A DNA stretch of 64,000 nt from Synechococcus lacustris (GCA_903943975.1 CAJAQB010000019.1:186001-250000), one strand, 5' to 3'; counted from the first letter of the stretch, positions 51,686-60,715 are shown. Notes: a model not told the origin generated them from the letters alone. Translations and numbers: made by a program.

Positions 51686-53854
51686 ATGCCTTCCCCCCAA
51701 CGCCTGAGTGCCATCGAACAGATCCAGCTGCGCCCGGCCTATCCGGCTGAAGCCGCTGAATCCCTTGATGCCCTCTGGGCCCATAACGTCTTCACCCTCG
51801 AGAAGATGAAGCGGGCGTTGCCCAAGGAAGTGTTCAAGTCGGTGCAGCGCACCCTTAAAGAAGGCGGAAAACTCGACCCCACGGTGGCCAATGGCGTCGC
51901 CCAGGCGATGAAGGACTGGGCCACCAGCCGCGGCGCCCTCTATTACGCCCACGTTTTCTATCCACTCACCAACTCCACGGCGGAGAAGCACGACGGCTTC
52001 ATTGCCCCCCAGGGCGATGGCAGCGCCATCAACGAATTCACCGGCAAGTTGTTGGTGCAAGGGGAACCCGACGGTTCCTCGTTCCCCAATGGCGGCCTGC
52101 GTTCCACCTTTGAGGCCCGGGGCTACACCGCCTGGGATATCACCAGCCCCGCCTATCTGATGGAGACCCCCAATGGGGTCACCCTCTGTATCCCCACGGT
52201 TTTCGTGTCTTGGACCGGCGAGGCCCTCGACAAAAAAACACCACTGCTGCGCTCGATCGCGGCAATGAACCGCCAAGCCCGGCGCCTGCTCACCCTGCTG
52301 GGCAACACCGATGTGGCCCCGGTGAGCTCCAGCTGTGGGGCAGAACAGGAATATTTCCTGGTGGACCAGGCCTTCATCGGTCTGCGCCCCGACCTGCTGC
52401 TGGCCGGCCGGGTGCTGTTTGGCGCCCCCTCCGCCAAGGGGCAGCAATTTGATGACCACTACTTCGGGGCGATCCCCGAACGGGTGCAGGTGTTCATGCA
52501 AGACGTGGAGCAACAGCTCTACCGCCTGGGGGTGCCCTGCAAGACCCGCCACAACGAAGTGGCCCCCGGTCAATTTGAGATCGCCCCGGTGTTTGAAGCC
52601 GCCAACGTGGCCACCGACCACCAACAGCTGATCATGACCGTGCTGCGCAGCACGGCCAAGAAGCATGGCTTTGCCTGCCTGCTGCATGAAAAGCCGTTCG
52701 CCGGCATCAATGGCTCCGGCAAACACGTCAACTGGTCCGTGGGCAATTCCACCCAGGGGAACCTGCTGGACCCCGGCACCACCCCCCACGACAACATGCA
52801 GTTTCTGCTGTTCTGCGGGGCGGTAATTCGGGGCATCCACAGCTTTGGTCCCCTGCTGCGGTCCGTGGTGGCCACCGCTGGCAATGATCACCGCCTCGGG
52901 GCCAACGAAGCACCGCCGGCAATCATCTCGGTGTACCTGGGCAGCCAGCTCGAGGATGTGTTCAACCAAATCCGTGAAGGGGAACCAAAGGGCTCCAGCA
53001 GCGGTGGGGTAATGCAGCTGGGGGTAGACACCCTGCCCGAATTCCAAAAGGATCCCGGCGACCGCAACCGCACCTCCCCCTTCGCCTTCACCGGCAACCG
53101 CTTTGAATTCCGCGCCGTGGGCTCAGGCCAGTCGGTGGCAGGGCCCCTGGTGGCAATGAACACGATCCTGGCCGATTCCCTCGCCTGGATGAGCGATCAA
53201 CTGGAACAGCTGATCCAAGGGGGAGCAAGCCTCCAGGACGCCTCCTTCCAGGTGCTGAAGCAGATCATGCAAGAGCACGGCTCCGTGGTATTTGGCGGCG
53301 ACGGCTACTCCGAGGAATGGCACCGCAAGGCGGTGCAGGAACGGGGTCTCGAGAACCTGCCCACCTGTGCAGAAGCCCTGCCGGTGCTGGAACGCCCCGA
53401 GGTGGCCGCCCTGTTTGAGCGCCACGGGGTGCTGTCGCGGGTGGAACTGCAGAGCCGCTATGAGGTGTACGCCGAGCAGTACATCCTCGCCATCGAGGTG
53501 GAAGCAAAGCTGGCCCTGCGCATGGCGCGTACGCAGATCTACCCCGCCGTCAATGGCGCCCTGGGGGATCTCAGCGCCTCGCTGATGGACCAAAAGAGCC
53601 TGGGGCTAACTGTGGACCACAGCCTCGCCGAGCGCATCGGCAGCCTCAACCAACAGTTGGCTGGCCATTGCAACAGCCTGGAGCAGGCCATCGGCGCTGC
53701 CCCCCACGGCAGCATTGCCCACATGAAGCACTGCTCTGAAGTGCTGCTGCCGCTGATGCTGCAGCTGCGGGAAGCCGCAGACAGCCTCGAGCTGCTGGTG
53801 GATGACGAACGCTGGCCGCTGCCCACCTACCAGGAGATGCTGTTCATCCGCTAA
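51686..53854 (+). CDS. glnN: Glutamine synthetase type III
   Basis: GlnN makes glutamine from glutamate and ammonium and is the GSIII form used by some cyanobacteria, often under nitrogen limitation. The start ATG 51686 gives 722 residues, normal for GSIII and far longer than GSI. Characteristic regions are [30 protein letters not shown] with the metal-binding Glu pair, [31 protein letters not shown], and [28 protein letters not shown] found no clear NtcA box (GTA-N8-TAC) in the 79 bases upstream. Confidence 0.96.
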   Translation: MPSPQRLSAIEQIQLRPAYPAEAAESLDALWAHNVFTLEKMKRALPKEVFKSVQRTLKEGGKLDPTVANGVAQAMKDWATSRGALYYAHVFYPLTNSTAEKHDGFIAPQGDGSAINEFTGKLLVQGEPDGSSFPNGGLRSTFEARGYTAWDITSPAYLMETPNGVTLCIPTVFVSWTGEALDKKTPLLRSIAAMNRQARRLLTLLGNTDVAPVSSSCGAEQEYFLVDQAFIGLRPDLLLAGRVLFGAPSAKGQQFDDHYFGAIPERVQVFMQDVEQQLYRLGVPCKTRHNEVAPGQFEIAPVFEAANVATDHQQLIMTVLRSTAKKHGFACLLHEKPFAGINGSGKHVNWSVGNSTQGNLLDPGTTPHDNMQFLLFCGAVIRGIHSFGPLLRSVVATAGNDHRLGANEAPPAIISVYLGSQLEDVFNQIREGEPKGSSSGGVMQLGVDTLPEFQKDPGDRNRTSPFAFTGNRFEFRAVGSGQSVAGPLVAMNTILADSLAWMSDQLEQLIQGGASLQDASFQVLKQIMQEHGSVVFGGDGYSEEWHRKAVQERGLENLPTCAEALPVLERPEVAALFERHGVLSRVELQSRYEVYAEQYILAIEVEAKLALRMARTQIYPAVNGALGDLSASLMDQKSLGLTVDHSLAERIGSLNQQLAGHCNSLEQAIGAAPHGSIAHMKHCSEVLLPLMLQLREAADSLELLVDDERWPLPTYQEMLFIR

Positions 53855-53862
53855 GGGGCGGT

Positions 53863-53904
53863 TGCCTTGCTGGAGGCGATCTGCGGATCAGCTCCAGCAA
53901 GGCA
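53863..53904 (+). terminator. Hairpin after glnN
   Basis: A perfect 13-bp inverted repeat (TGCCTTGCTGGAG, 53863-53875, and its complement, 53892-53904) with a 16-base loop lies eight bases after the glnN stop. A T-run is missing, so it may act as an mRNA-stabilising or weak terminator element. Confidence 0.6.
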
Positions 53905-54139
53905 CAGCAGGCAACAATTGCAAAAAGCCAGTAATCATCAGTAAAATAGGTATAATTACTGTTACTGACAGAATTACAACTGCCAGAATTAGGCAACTGC
54001 AAAGCAAGGCCGATTAAGTGGAATTGTTAAGCAAGATTAAGAAGTCAGAACGAAGCCAAACAAGATTGGAAGAAGTTATGAAGACGACAGAAAAAAGCCG
54101 CCCCTGCCATCAGGTTGGTGTCCACTTACAAAACTGCCC
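53905..54139. other. AT-rich spacer after glnN
   Basis: About 235 AT-rich bases without a gene. I see no tRNA and no strong terminator beyond the hairpin. It probably contains the promoter of the 99-residue gene at 54140. Confidence 0.45.
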
Positions 54140-54439
54140 ATGACCACCCGGCTGCCGGCACCGGTGCACCTGCGCTCCTACCGGCTCACTGACCTGGGGG
54201 GCAATCCCCATCCAGTGCTGGATGATGTCTATGAGTCCTTTGAAGCCGCCTGGCAGGACGCCCTGGAGTGGTGGGAGCGCATGGGCCATAACCCCAATGA
54301 GCTTGTGGCGATTGGCGTTGATGTGAGCAGTGCCAATGGCAACTGGCGCACCCTCCAATACCCCTGCCATAACCGCTTGCATACCTATCACTTTGCTGGC
54401 CGGAATTTCACAAAATTCTGGTCAAAAAGCAACCCCTGA
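54140..54439 (+). CDS. Hypothetical protein, 99 aa
   Basis: A 99-residue soluble protein: RSYRLTDLGGNPHPVLDDVYESFEAAWQDALEWWERMG is followed by LVAIGVDVSSANGNWRTLQYPCHN and a basic-aromatic tail (HTYHFAGRNFTKFWSKSNP). The compact alpha/beta pattern and third-position GC suggest a real gene, probably one conserved in cyanobacteria. I do not know its family or role. Confidence 0.6.
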   Translation: MTTRLPAPVHLRSYRLTDLGGNPHPVLDDVYESFEAAWQDALEWWERMGHNPNELVAIGVDVSSANGNWRTLQYPCHNRLHTYHFAGRNFTKFWSKSNP

Positions 54440-54542
54440 GCGGCAAGCAAGCAACTAACAGGATCGCCAAACAACCACCACAACCACAGACTCCAACCGC
54501 TTTGTGCCATGCTCTCGGCGCCCAGCTGTGGTTGAAGACCCG

Positions 54543-55190
54543 ATGACCATCTCCGCCACTGAACTGCTAACTGGCCTGCGCTGGCGCTACGCGGTCAAGG
54601 CTTTTGATCCAAGCCGCAGCATTCCCACAGACACCTGGGATGCCCTTGAACAGACCCTGGTGCTTAGCCCCTCTTCCTATGGCTTGCAGCCCTGGAAGTT
54701 TCTGGTGATAGACGATGCCGCCCTCAAGGCAGAACTGCGGCCCCATTCCTGGAACCAGAGCCAGATCAGCGATTGCTCCCACCTGGTGGTGTTGCTAGCC
54801 AAACGCAAGATCGACGGCAGCGACCTCGATCGCCTGATCCAAGCCACCGCCAGCACCCGCGGCATCGAGGCGGCCGGGCTCGAGGGCTACAAGGGAATGA
54901 TGCAGCGCGACCTCGTAGATGGTCCCCGCAGCCAAACGATTGGCAGCTGGGCCTCTAATCAGGTGTACATCGCCCTCGGCAACCTGATGACCGCCGCCGC
55001 CCTCTTGGGGGTGGATACCTGCCCGATTGAAGGTTTCTCCCCCGCTGATTACGACCGAATCCTCGGCCTAGAAACCAGCCCCTACCGCAGCGCCGTGGTT
55101 TGCCCCTGCGGCTACCGCAGTGCCGACGACAAGTACGCCGCCCTGGCGAAGGTGCGCTACCCGCTCAGCGAGCTGATCGAACACCGCTAA
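54543..55190 (+). CDS. Nitroreductase family NAD(P)H-dependent oxidoreductase
   Basis: A 215-residue FMN protein of the nitroreductase fold. The N-terminus TELLTGLRWRYAVKAFDPSRSIPTDTWDALEQTLVLSPSSYGLQPWKFLVI shows the basic FMN-phosphate loop and the SSYGLQPW motif. ASNQVYIALGNLMTAAALLGVDTCPIEGFSPADYDRILGL and a C-terminal YRSADDKYAALAKVRYPLSELI follow. Such enzymes reduce nitroaromatics or quinones in vitro; the natural substrate here is unknown. ATG 54543 is chosen over 54504. The stop overlaps the convergent gene by four bases. Confidence 0.88.
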   Translation: MTISATELLTGLRWRYAVKAFDPSRSIPTDTWDALEQTLVLSPSSYGLQPWKFLVIDDAALKAELRPHSWNQSQISDCSHLVVLLAKRKIDGSDLDRLIQATASTRGIEAAGLEGYKGMMQRDLVDGPRSQTIGSWASNQVYIALGNLMTAAALLGVDTCPIEGFSPADYDRILGLETSPYRSAVVCPCGYRSADDKYAALAKVRYPLSELIEHR

Positions 55191-55573
55191 CGGGCAGCAG
55201 GGGTCTTAGGGGCAGCAGGGGCAACACAGTGGCGGCTTATTACCGCCTGCAGCTGCCCCCAGGAGACCAATCCATCGCTGCCCTCGTGCAGCACAGAGCC
55301 GGAACGGGATTTGAATTCCTTCGGATAGGTCTCGATGATCTGCTTCTTAACCAGATAGATGCGCTGGGCCACGGCCTGCAACTGCTTATCGGCATAGGTG
55401 TCGTCGAGGGAAGTGGCCTCGGGAGCCTTGGCGGGCAGCTGGCTGAGCCGCAGGCGCCAGGCGGCGTTGGCCTGGCGCCACTCCTGGCAGAGCTCGGCAG
55501 GCTTGGGGGCTGCGCTTGGTAGTTGGGCCCACAACAACAGGGTGGCGAGGCCGCTGGCAAGGAAAGGGGTCAT
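55187..55573 (-). CDS. Secreted hypothetical protein
   Basis: A 128-residue precursor starting MTPFLASGLATLLLWAQLPSAAP, a short signal peptide. The mature protein is helical (PAELCQEWRQANAAWRLRLSQLP, DTYADKQLQAVAQRIYLVKKQIIETYPKEF) with two Cys, and ends in an Ala/Pro-rich tail. No family is recognised. It lies just downstream of the L,D-transpeptidase gene on the same strand, separated by four bases, so both may be envelope functions in one transcript. Confidence 0.65.
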   Translation of the reverse strand: MTPFLASGLATLLLWAQLPSAAPKPAELCQEWRQANAAWRLRLSQLPAKAPEATSLDDTYADKQLQAVAQRIYLVKKQIIETYPKEFKSRSGSVLHEGSDGLVSWGQLQAVISRHCVAPAAPKTPAAR

Positions 55574-55577
55574 CGGA

Positions 55578-56117
55578 TCAATCGGAGGTGATACGCACCG
55601 GGGTGCCCAGCTGAACCATCGAAAAAACCTGTTCCACATCTGGATTAAGCATGCGCACGCAGCCCAGGCTTACGGCCGCCTGGCGGTGCACCCACTGGGG
55701 CCAGGCGGTGCCGTGGATGCCAAAGGTCCTGGAATTGGCGTCAAGGAATTCCAGCCAGCGGGTGCCCACCGGATCGCTGGGACCAGGCGGAAAAACCACT
55801 TTCTTGGAATGGCTGTAATAGGTGGGGTCCTTGATCATCTGCAGCACTGAATACATGCCCGGAGGCGTGGGGCTTTCAGGCGCACCAATCGCCACCGGGA
55901 AGCTGGCCAGGTGGGCGGGGGTTCCCTGCACCGCAGCGAGGATCGACTCTGCCGACAACACGTTGGCTGGGAATTTCAGCGGATCCACGTCCACCACGTG
56001 CAGGGTGCGCTGGCCAAGGCTCACCAGGATCTGCTTCTCAGCGGCGGCAGGACCAGCCAGGGCCAAGGCCGCCAAGGGGGCCGCAAGCCCAACGAACAAA
56101 GCGGCTAAACGTCCCAT
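55578..56117 (-). CDS. L,D-transpeptidase (YkuD family), secreted
   Basis: A 179-residue precursor. The start ATG 56117 begins a signal peptide (MGRLAALFVGLAAPLAALALAGPAAA) and replaces the longer frame from 56639, which is antisense to the neighbouring gene. The YkuD catalytic core is FPVAIGAPESPTPPGMYSV, then RTFGIHGTAWPQW and VSLGCVRMLNPDVEQVF, with the active-site Cys in SLGCVRM. These enzymes cross-link peptidoglycan or attach proteins to it. The spacing of four bases to the downstream secreted protein suggests a joint transcript. Confidence 0.88.
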   Translation of the reverse strand: MGRLAALFVGLAAPLAALALAGPAAAEKQILVSLGQRTLHVVDVDPLKFPANVLSAESILAAVQGTPAHLASFPVAIGAPESPTPPGMYSVLQMIKDPTYYSHSKKVVFPPGPSDPVGTRWLEFLDANSRTFGIHGTAWPQWVHRQAAVSLGCVRMLNPDVEQVFSMVQLGTPVRITSD

Positions 56118-56195
56118 GGCAGGGCCGCACTCAAAGGTTTGAGCGCTCAACGTACCAAAGCCAGCGCTAGTTTTTGCTGAACTGAATGGCTGCCC

Positions 56196-56702
56196 ATGTG
56201 GTTTCGCCCCTTGGCCCCCTTGGCAAGGCTCACTGGCACTCTCATTGCCAGTACCACTCTCACTGCTACTTTCGCTGCCACTCTCACTGCCCCAGCGCTT
56301 CTGATCGGCACAGCCCAGCCAGGCCAGGCCGCCCCCACGGCCAGCACCTTTGGCTACGACGACGCCCCTGGGGTGCAGGGCTGTGGCGGGGTGGGCTCCC
56401 TGCCCGGCAACAAGGCCTGGTCTGATCCGATCTATGCCGCCTGGGATTTTGTGCAGGGCAGCAGCCAGGCCCATCTGGTGCTCAAGCTCAACGGCCAAAT
56501 CCAGCGTTATCCAGCCCTGCGCAGCCAGGCCGGTGGCCTGATCACCTACAGCTCCAATCCGGCTGGGCTGCAAGCCACCCTCAGCTTTCCCAACACGGGC
56601 GATGGTCACCAAACCGTGGGCGGAGCCGGCAGCCTGCAACTATTCAGCCCTGGCGATAGCGCCCCGGTGAGCCTGCCAATCCTGGCGGTGGAGGGCTGCT
56701 GA
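56196..56702 (+). CDS. Secreted hypothetical protein
   Basis: A 168-residue precursor whose N-terminal 46 residues are hydrophobic and Thr/Ala-rich with a cleavage site at QPGQAAP. The mature part has two Cys (VQGCGG near the start and EGC at the end), beta-type segments (AHLVLKLNGQIQRYPALRSQAGGLITYSS) and GLQATLSFPNTGDG. No family recognised; exported location is well supported. It is divergent from the L,D-transpeptidase. Confidence 0.6.
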   Translation: MWFRPLAPLARLTGTLIASTTLTATFAATLTAPALLIGTAQPGQAAPTASTFGYDDAPGVQGCGGVGSLPGNKAWSDPIYAAWDFVQGSSQAHLVLKLNGQIQRYPALRSQAGGLITYSSNPAGLQATLSFPNTGDGHQTVGGAGSLQLFSPGDSAPVSLPILAVEGC

Positions 56703-56902
56703 GCCAGAGATAGCGAACGATATCTAAAAATTAATTGCCAGGGTGGTGCATGCCTTTGTATGGGTTGTGGATGCATTTGCCAGGGTTATGCAGGCATTTG
56801 CCAGGGTGTGGATGCATTGGTGTCCAACCAGGTTTTCCAACTGATCAAGCTTTCAGCAAAGGTTTTGCACAACTCTCTCGCCAGCGCAATCACTGCTTCG
56901 CT

Positions 56903-56956
56903 GACTCTAATGAAAATGACTAGGGTCAGATGACTAGGGTCAAATTCAAGAGAGTC
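56903..56956. repeat. Palindromic dispersed element, copy 2
   Basis: This is the complement of the element at 40458-40511: the 13-mer ATGACTAGGGTCA occurs twice (56916-56928, 56930-56942). The outer arms are imperfect here (GACTCTAATGAAAATGAC against GTCAAATTCAAGAGAGTC), so this copy has decayed more than the first. Confidence 0.8.
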
Positions 56957-56971
56957 GCGGCTGAGGAGTAT

Positions 56972-57027
56972 GGGCTGAGGAGCTTGAGCCGAGATGGCTG
57001 GGCTGAGGAACTTGAGCTGAGACAACT
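56972..57027. repeat. 28-bp tandem repeat, two copies
   Basis: Two consecutive 28-base units beginning GGGCTGAGGARCTTGAGC; a partial unit precedes them. They lie directly after the palindromic element. Confidence 0.65.
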
Positions 57028-57104
57028 AGGCAAAGCATCTTTTGACCCAAGCAAATCATGATCCAAGCAAACCTTGACGCATGAAAAGAGCCGTCTGAGA
57101 AATA

Positions 57105-57147
57105 GCGGCCAAAGCAAAAGCGGCCAAAGCAAAAGCGGCCCAAGCAA
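57105..57147. repeat. 15-bp tandem repeat, about three copies
   Basis: Units of GCGGCCAAAGCAAAA at 57105 and 57120, and a degenerate third at 57135. No hairpin or gene is associated. Confidence 0.7.
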
Positions 57148-57307
57148 TGCTCGCTCCGAGCGCCTTTCGTGAACTTCATAACCAGCAGATCACTGGTAGG
57201 GCGCCCTAAGCCAGTAGGGATCAAAATGTATCAAGGTCACATTACTTAAACAAATTCGCTTCAAAACAAGCAAAGGCTGATAAAGTTTCAGCCCCAGCGC
57301 TCGGCGA

Positions 57308-57586
57308 TTGGCAGCCAACGACTTCTCCGGATACTCCGTAAGCCAGAAGATCAATGCCCTGGTGAAAGGCCTTCAGGGGCACCAGCGCTGGAATGAAGCC
57401 CTGGCCAAGGCCGCAGACGCCGAAACAATGCTCGACCTGCTTGAATCCGCTTCGCAAAAACTGGGCCTAGGGCTGAGTCGCCGCCAGCTGGCCGAAACCC
57501 CACCGCTGCGGGACTGGCTTTGGTTCAAGAAAAACACCCCCTTCCTAACTATTGGCGATGAGTTGCCCCGCTATCGGCAGAAATAA
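57308..57586 (+). CDS. Small hypothetical protein, weakly Nif11-like
   Basis: A 92-residue helical protein. The segment NEALAKAADAETMLDLLESASQKLGLGLSRRQLAET resembles the helix-turn-helix pattern of Nif11-like leader/nitrogen-fixation domains (ALxxAxDxExxxxLLxxAxxxGxxLSxxEL), but the match is weak and there is no double-Gly cleavage site or modification enzyme nearby. The C-terminus (LRDWLWFKKNTPFLTIGDELPRYRQK) is different. The start is a TTG at 57308. A run of 19-bp repeats follows it immediately. Confidence 0.5.
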   Translation: MAANDFSGYSVSQKINALVKGLQGHQRWNEALAKAADAETMLDLLESASQKLGLGLSRRQLAETPPLRDWLWFKKNTPFLTIGDELPRYRQK

Positions 57587-57592
57587 GCAGCT

Positions 57593-57724
57593 CAATAAAA
57601 CCATCAACCTTCAATAAAAGCATCAACCTTCAATAAAACCATCAACCTTCAATAAAACCATCAACCTTCAATAAAACCATCAACCTTCAATAAAACCATC
57701 AACCTTCAATAAAGCGTCAGCCTT
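57593..57724. repeat. 19-bp tandem repeat, six copies plus a degenerate seventh
   Basis: Six consecutive units of CAATAAAACCATCAACCTT (57593, 57612, 57631, 57650, 57669, 57688) are nearly identical; unit two has one change. A shorter seventh unit (57707-57724) runs up to the stop codon of the prenyl synthase gene. The units are contiguous without spacers, so this is a VNTR-type repeat and not a CRISPR array. Confidence 0.92.
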
Positions 57725-58695
57725 CAATAGAGACGACTGAGTACGAATTCAGGAAGGGCCAACAACGCCTTACGGGATTCTGAGGGGGGCAGGAACGCTA
57801 AACACTCACCGGCCTGGCGGGCAAAGCCTTCCGCCAACTGGCGCGACCGTTGAATGCCATCGCTCTGGCGCACCAGGGCCAGGGCCTGGGGCAAATCCTC
57901 AAGCTCACTAAATTCCCGCTCGATCAGCACCGCCAGCAGTGGCTGCTGCTCCATCGCATAGAGCACCGGAGCGGTGAGGGTGCCAGAGGCGAGGTCAGAA
58001 GCGGCGGGCTTACCCAGCTGGGCGTCATCACCGGTGAAATCAAGAATGTCGTCCACCACCTGGAAAGCCAGGCCCAGCTGGCGACCAAATTGATAGAGCA
58101 AATCCAGTTCGGGCTCGGGCAAGCCGGAAAGCACCCCCGCCGCCCGGGCGCTGTTAGCCATCAGCGAAGCAGTTTTGCAATAGCTCTTTTCGAGATAGGT
58201 CTCCAGGCTTTGGCCGGTGTCGTAGCGGAACAGGCCCTGGCGCACTTCCCCCTCCGCCAGGTCCATGATCACCCGGGAGAGCAACTTCACCACCTCGAGG
58301 TTGTCGAGGTTGGCCAGGTGCCAACTGGCCTGGGCAAACAGAAAATCGCCGGCCAACACCGCCACGCGGCTGTTGAAACGGCTGTGCACCGTGGCCACCC
58401 CCCGGCGGGTGTCGGCCTCATCCACCACGTCGTCGTGCACCAACGAGGCGGTATGGATCATTTCGGTGATTTCCGCCAGGCGCCGGTGGCGACTACCTAG
58501 GGCGCCAGCTGGATCCAGGGCCCGGGAAAGCAGCAGCACAATGCCTGGCCGCAGCCGCTTACCACCAGCACTAAACAAATGCTCGGCAGCGGCCTGGAGA
58601 ATTGGATGGCCGGCGCCGATCAGGTTGCGCAGATCGCTCAGCAGGTCTTCAAGGTCAGACTCCACGGGCTGAAGCAGTTCTGCAACCGTTTTCAT
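57724..58695 (-). CDS. sds: Polyprenyl (solanesyl-type) diphosphate synthase
   Basis: A 323-residue trans-prenyltransferase that elongates isopentenyl units into the long side chain of plastoquinone (symbol from the cyanobacterial homologue). The first Asp-rich motif is in HTASLVHDDVVDEADTRRGVATVHSRF and the second in FQVVDDILDFTGDDAQLGKPAASDL. GGKRLRPGIVLLLS precedes them. Length and motif spacing are normal. Chain length cannot be read with certainty. It is the last gene of the nitrilase-amidase-murI run, 23 bases after murI. Its stop codon lies at the edge of the 19-bp repeat. Confidence 0.93.
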   Translation of the reverse strand: MKTVAELLQPVESDLEDLLSDLRNLIGAGHPILQAAAEHLFSAGGKRLRPGIVLLLSRALDPAGALGSRHRRLAEITEMIHTASLVHDDVVDEADTRRGVATVHSRFNSRVAVLAGDFLFAQASWHLANLDNLEVVKLLSRVIMDLAEGEVRQGLFRYDTGQSLETYLEKSYCKTASLMANSARAAGVLSGLPEPELDLLYQFGRQLGLAFQVVDDILDFTGDDAQLGKPAASDLASGTLTAPVLYAMEQQPLLAVLIEREFSELEDLPQALALVRQSDGIQRSRQLAEGFARQAGECLAFLPPSESRKALLALPEFVLSRLY

Positions 58696-58718
58696 GGCAT
58701 CGCCCGCGTCGCCAGATC

Positions 58719-59600
58719 CTAGAGGTCACCGCCTGGGCACCGGAGGTTTACCTGCTGCACCTGGGCCGGTTGACCCAACCAATGGCTGGCCCCAGCGGCA
58801 AAATCCGCGGCATCACCGGTTACCACCAGGCGGCAACGGCAGAGATCAGGCCTGGCGGCCACTGGCTGCTCGCTAGGCGGCAACAGCGATTCGAGCACCG
58901 CCATCGCCGCCAGGGCCGGGTCCACCAGCTGCACCCCGGCGGGCAGCAGGCTGCGCAGCAGTGGCTCCAGCAAGGGGTAATGGGTGCAACCCAACACGAT
59001 CACCTCCACCCGGGCCTCCAGCAAAGGGGCGAGATAAGCGGCCGCCGCCGCCCGCAGCTGCGGACTATCGAGTTCATTGCGCTCCACCGCCGGCACAAAC
59101 AACGGACAGCCCACCTCCAGCACCTGCACCCCCGCCCGGGCCGCCCGCAGGGCCTTGCCATAGGCACCACTGGCCGCCGTGGCCGGGGTGGCCAGCACGC
59201 CCACCCGCTGGGCCTGCAGCTGCTGGGCGAGGGAATCGATCAAACCCACCACCGGCACGCCGGCTTCCGCCTGGGCCACATCAAGGGCCAGGGCATTGGA
59301 GGTGTTGCAGGCCATCACCAGGGCCTGGGCCCCCTGGGCCCGCAGCCAGCCCACCACCTCGGCGGCAATCGCCCGGATTTCCTCCGGCCGGCGGCCGCCA
59401 TAGGGCACCCGGGCGGTGTCGCCCACATACAAACAAGGTTGCCCCGGGCGGCGCTGCAATAGCTGGCGCAGCACGGTTAGGCCGCCAAGGCCACTGTCAA
59501 ATAAACCAAGCAGGGCATCGGCCGGCAATTTGCCGAGTTGAGCCGCCCGCAACTGCTGCCCCGGGGGGAGCGCTGAATCGCTGCAGGAGAGCAAACTCAT
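58719..59600 (-). CDS. murI: Glutamate racemase
   Basis: MurI supplies D-glutamate for peptidoglycan. The 293-residue protein has the catalytic Cys pair in VMACNTSNALALDVA and VIVLGCTHYPLLEPLL, and LGLFDSGLGGLTVLRQL near the start, all in the correct order. The N-terminal 30 residues before LGLFDSG are longer than usual (MSLLSCSDSALPPGQQLRAAQLGK), so the true start may be further in. It overlaps the amidase stop by four bases (ATGA). Confidence 0.94.
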   Translation of the reverse strand: MSLLSCSDSALPPGQQLRAAQLGKLPADALLGLFDSGLGGLTVLRQLLQRRPGQPCLYVGDTARVPYGGRRPEEIRAIAAEVVGWLRAQGAQALVMACNTSNALALDVAQAEAGVPVVGLIDSLAQQLQAQRVGVLATPATAASGAYGKALRAARAGVQVLEVGCPLFVPAVERNELDSPQLRAAAAAYLAPLLEARVEVIVLGCTHYPLLEPLLRSLLPAGVQLVDPALAAMAVLESLLPPSEQPVAARPDLCRCRLVVTGDAADFAAGASHWLGQPAQVQQVNLRCPGGDL

Positions 59601-60715
59601 CCGCCCAGCCTCAGATAATCGAGGATCCCGGCGCTAATCGCCAGGGCCAGTTGGCGCCGGTGGGCGGGATCCATCAAATCGGGGGCATCGTCGGCGCCGG
59701 TAAGGAAACCCACCTCCACCAAGCTTGAGGGCATACGGGTGGCCCGAATCACATAGAAACGACCCTCCCGCACCCCCCGGTCCTCGCGGCGCACGGTGCC
59801 CATGATCGAGCTATGGATCGAAGCGGCCAGGTTCCTGCCCTGCTGACTCTGGAAATAGAAGGTTTCCAATCCATTCACATCCGGCCGGCTCATGCTCAGG
59901 GCATTGGCATGGATGCTCACAAACACATCGGCGCCACTGCTATTGGCCAACTGGGCCCGGGGCGGCAGGTCCACATCAATGTCGCCAGTGCGGGTGAGCA
60001 GCACATCCACGCCGCGACCGCGCAACAGTTCGGCCACCTGCTGGGAAATCTCCAACACCACATCTTTTTCCTGGGTGCTGCCGATGCCAATCGCCCCGGG
60101 GTCTGGCCCCCCATGGCCAGGGTCAATCACCACCCGGAAGCGACCGCGGGCAACGCTGGGCATGTCCGCCGGCCGTAGGGGTCGCAGGGGCTGGCGGGGG
60201 GCTGCGGCACCGGAGGGGGCCCCAGAGCCCTCGCTGGGGGCGGCAACAATCGGATCAGGGCGGTCCACACTGCCTTCCCCCAGGGCTAGGTAGCGGCCCA
60301 GCTGGGGGGGCAACTGCAGTTTCCAGCTGTCCTTATCCACCCCCACCAGCTTGAGCTGGGCAGGATCCAACTGAACGCCCGGCTGAAACTCCAGCACCAG
60401 GCGGGTGATTCCAGGTTCCGGCGTGCCCACCCGCACCTGGCGCAGGGGCCCCCCCGCCTGCAGCGTTCGGGGCCGGGAGGGGGTGCCCGGCAAATCAATC
60501 CAGAGCCGAGGTCCCTGGGCGCCGTCGCCGGGGTCAAAGGAGGCACTGAGACTGGCGTAGGGGGTGGTGCGCAGTTCCAGCAGGCCATCGGCCGTGATCC
60601 GCCAGGCCGCCAGGGCACTGAAGGCCCGGGCCGGCAGGGCCCAAACACTGGCGGCAAAGCAGCCAATCCCCAGAAAGGCAGCCAGCAATCGCTGGCGCCA
60701 ACGCCCCTCAGCCAT
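59597..60715 (-). CDS. N-acetylmuramoyl-L-alanine amidase with AMIN domain
   Basis: A 372-residue secreted cell-wall hydrolase. ATG 60715 begins a signal-anchor (RLLAAFLGIGCFAASVWALPARAF). Residues of about 30-140 form an AMIN-like beta domain (AAWRITADGLLELRTTPYASL, PRVWIDLPGT-like WIDLPGTPSRPR, ITRLVLEFQPG). The Amidase_3 domain follows with FRVVIDPGHGGPDPGAIG, VLLTRTGDIDVDLPPRAQLANSSGADVFVSIHANA and PSSLVEVGFLTG, giving the zinc ligands and catalytic Glu. It lies nine bases after the nitrilase gene and overlaps murI. AmiC-type amidases act in daughter-cell separation or septal pores. Confidence 0.92.
   Translation of the reverse strand: MAEGRWRQRLLAAFLGIGCFAASVWALPARAFSALAAWRITADGLLELRTTPYASLSASFDPGDGAQGPRLWIDLPGTPSRPRTLQAGGPLRQVRVGTPEPGITRLVLEFQPGVQLDPAQLKLVGVDKDSWKLQLPPQLGRYLALGEGSVDRPDPIVAAPSEGSGAPSGAAAPRQPLRPLRPADMPSVARGRFRVVIDPGHGGPDPGAIGIGSTQEKDVVLEISQQVAELLRGRGVDVLLTRTGDIDVDLPPRAQLANSSGADVFVSIHANALSMSRPDVNGLETFYFQSQQGRNLAASIHSSIMGTVRREDRGVREGRFYVIRATRMPSSLVEVGFLTGADDAPDLMDPAHRRQLALAISAGILDYLRLGG

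Larger units (their letters stand above)
56703..57307. other. Repeat-rich spacer without gene
   Basis: This 600-base spacer carries several different short repeats and no gene I accept. In order it holds three copies of ATTTGCCAGGGT (56733, 56774, 56795), the second copy of the dispersed palindromic element (56903-56956), two 28-bp units (56972-57027), and about three 15-bp units (57105-57147). Frames across it are composed of repeats and look like shadows. Confidence 0.7.

Noticed and set aside
51590-53047. 485-codon open frame antisense to glnN
   Set aside because: It mirrors the glnN frame in GC-rich DNA; the translation is Gly/His/Gln-rich without any domain, while glnN on the plus strand is certain.
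57593-57724. CRISPR-like array
   Set aside because: The 19-bp units are contiguous, with no spacers and no cas genes nearby.
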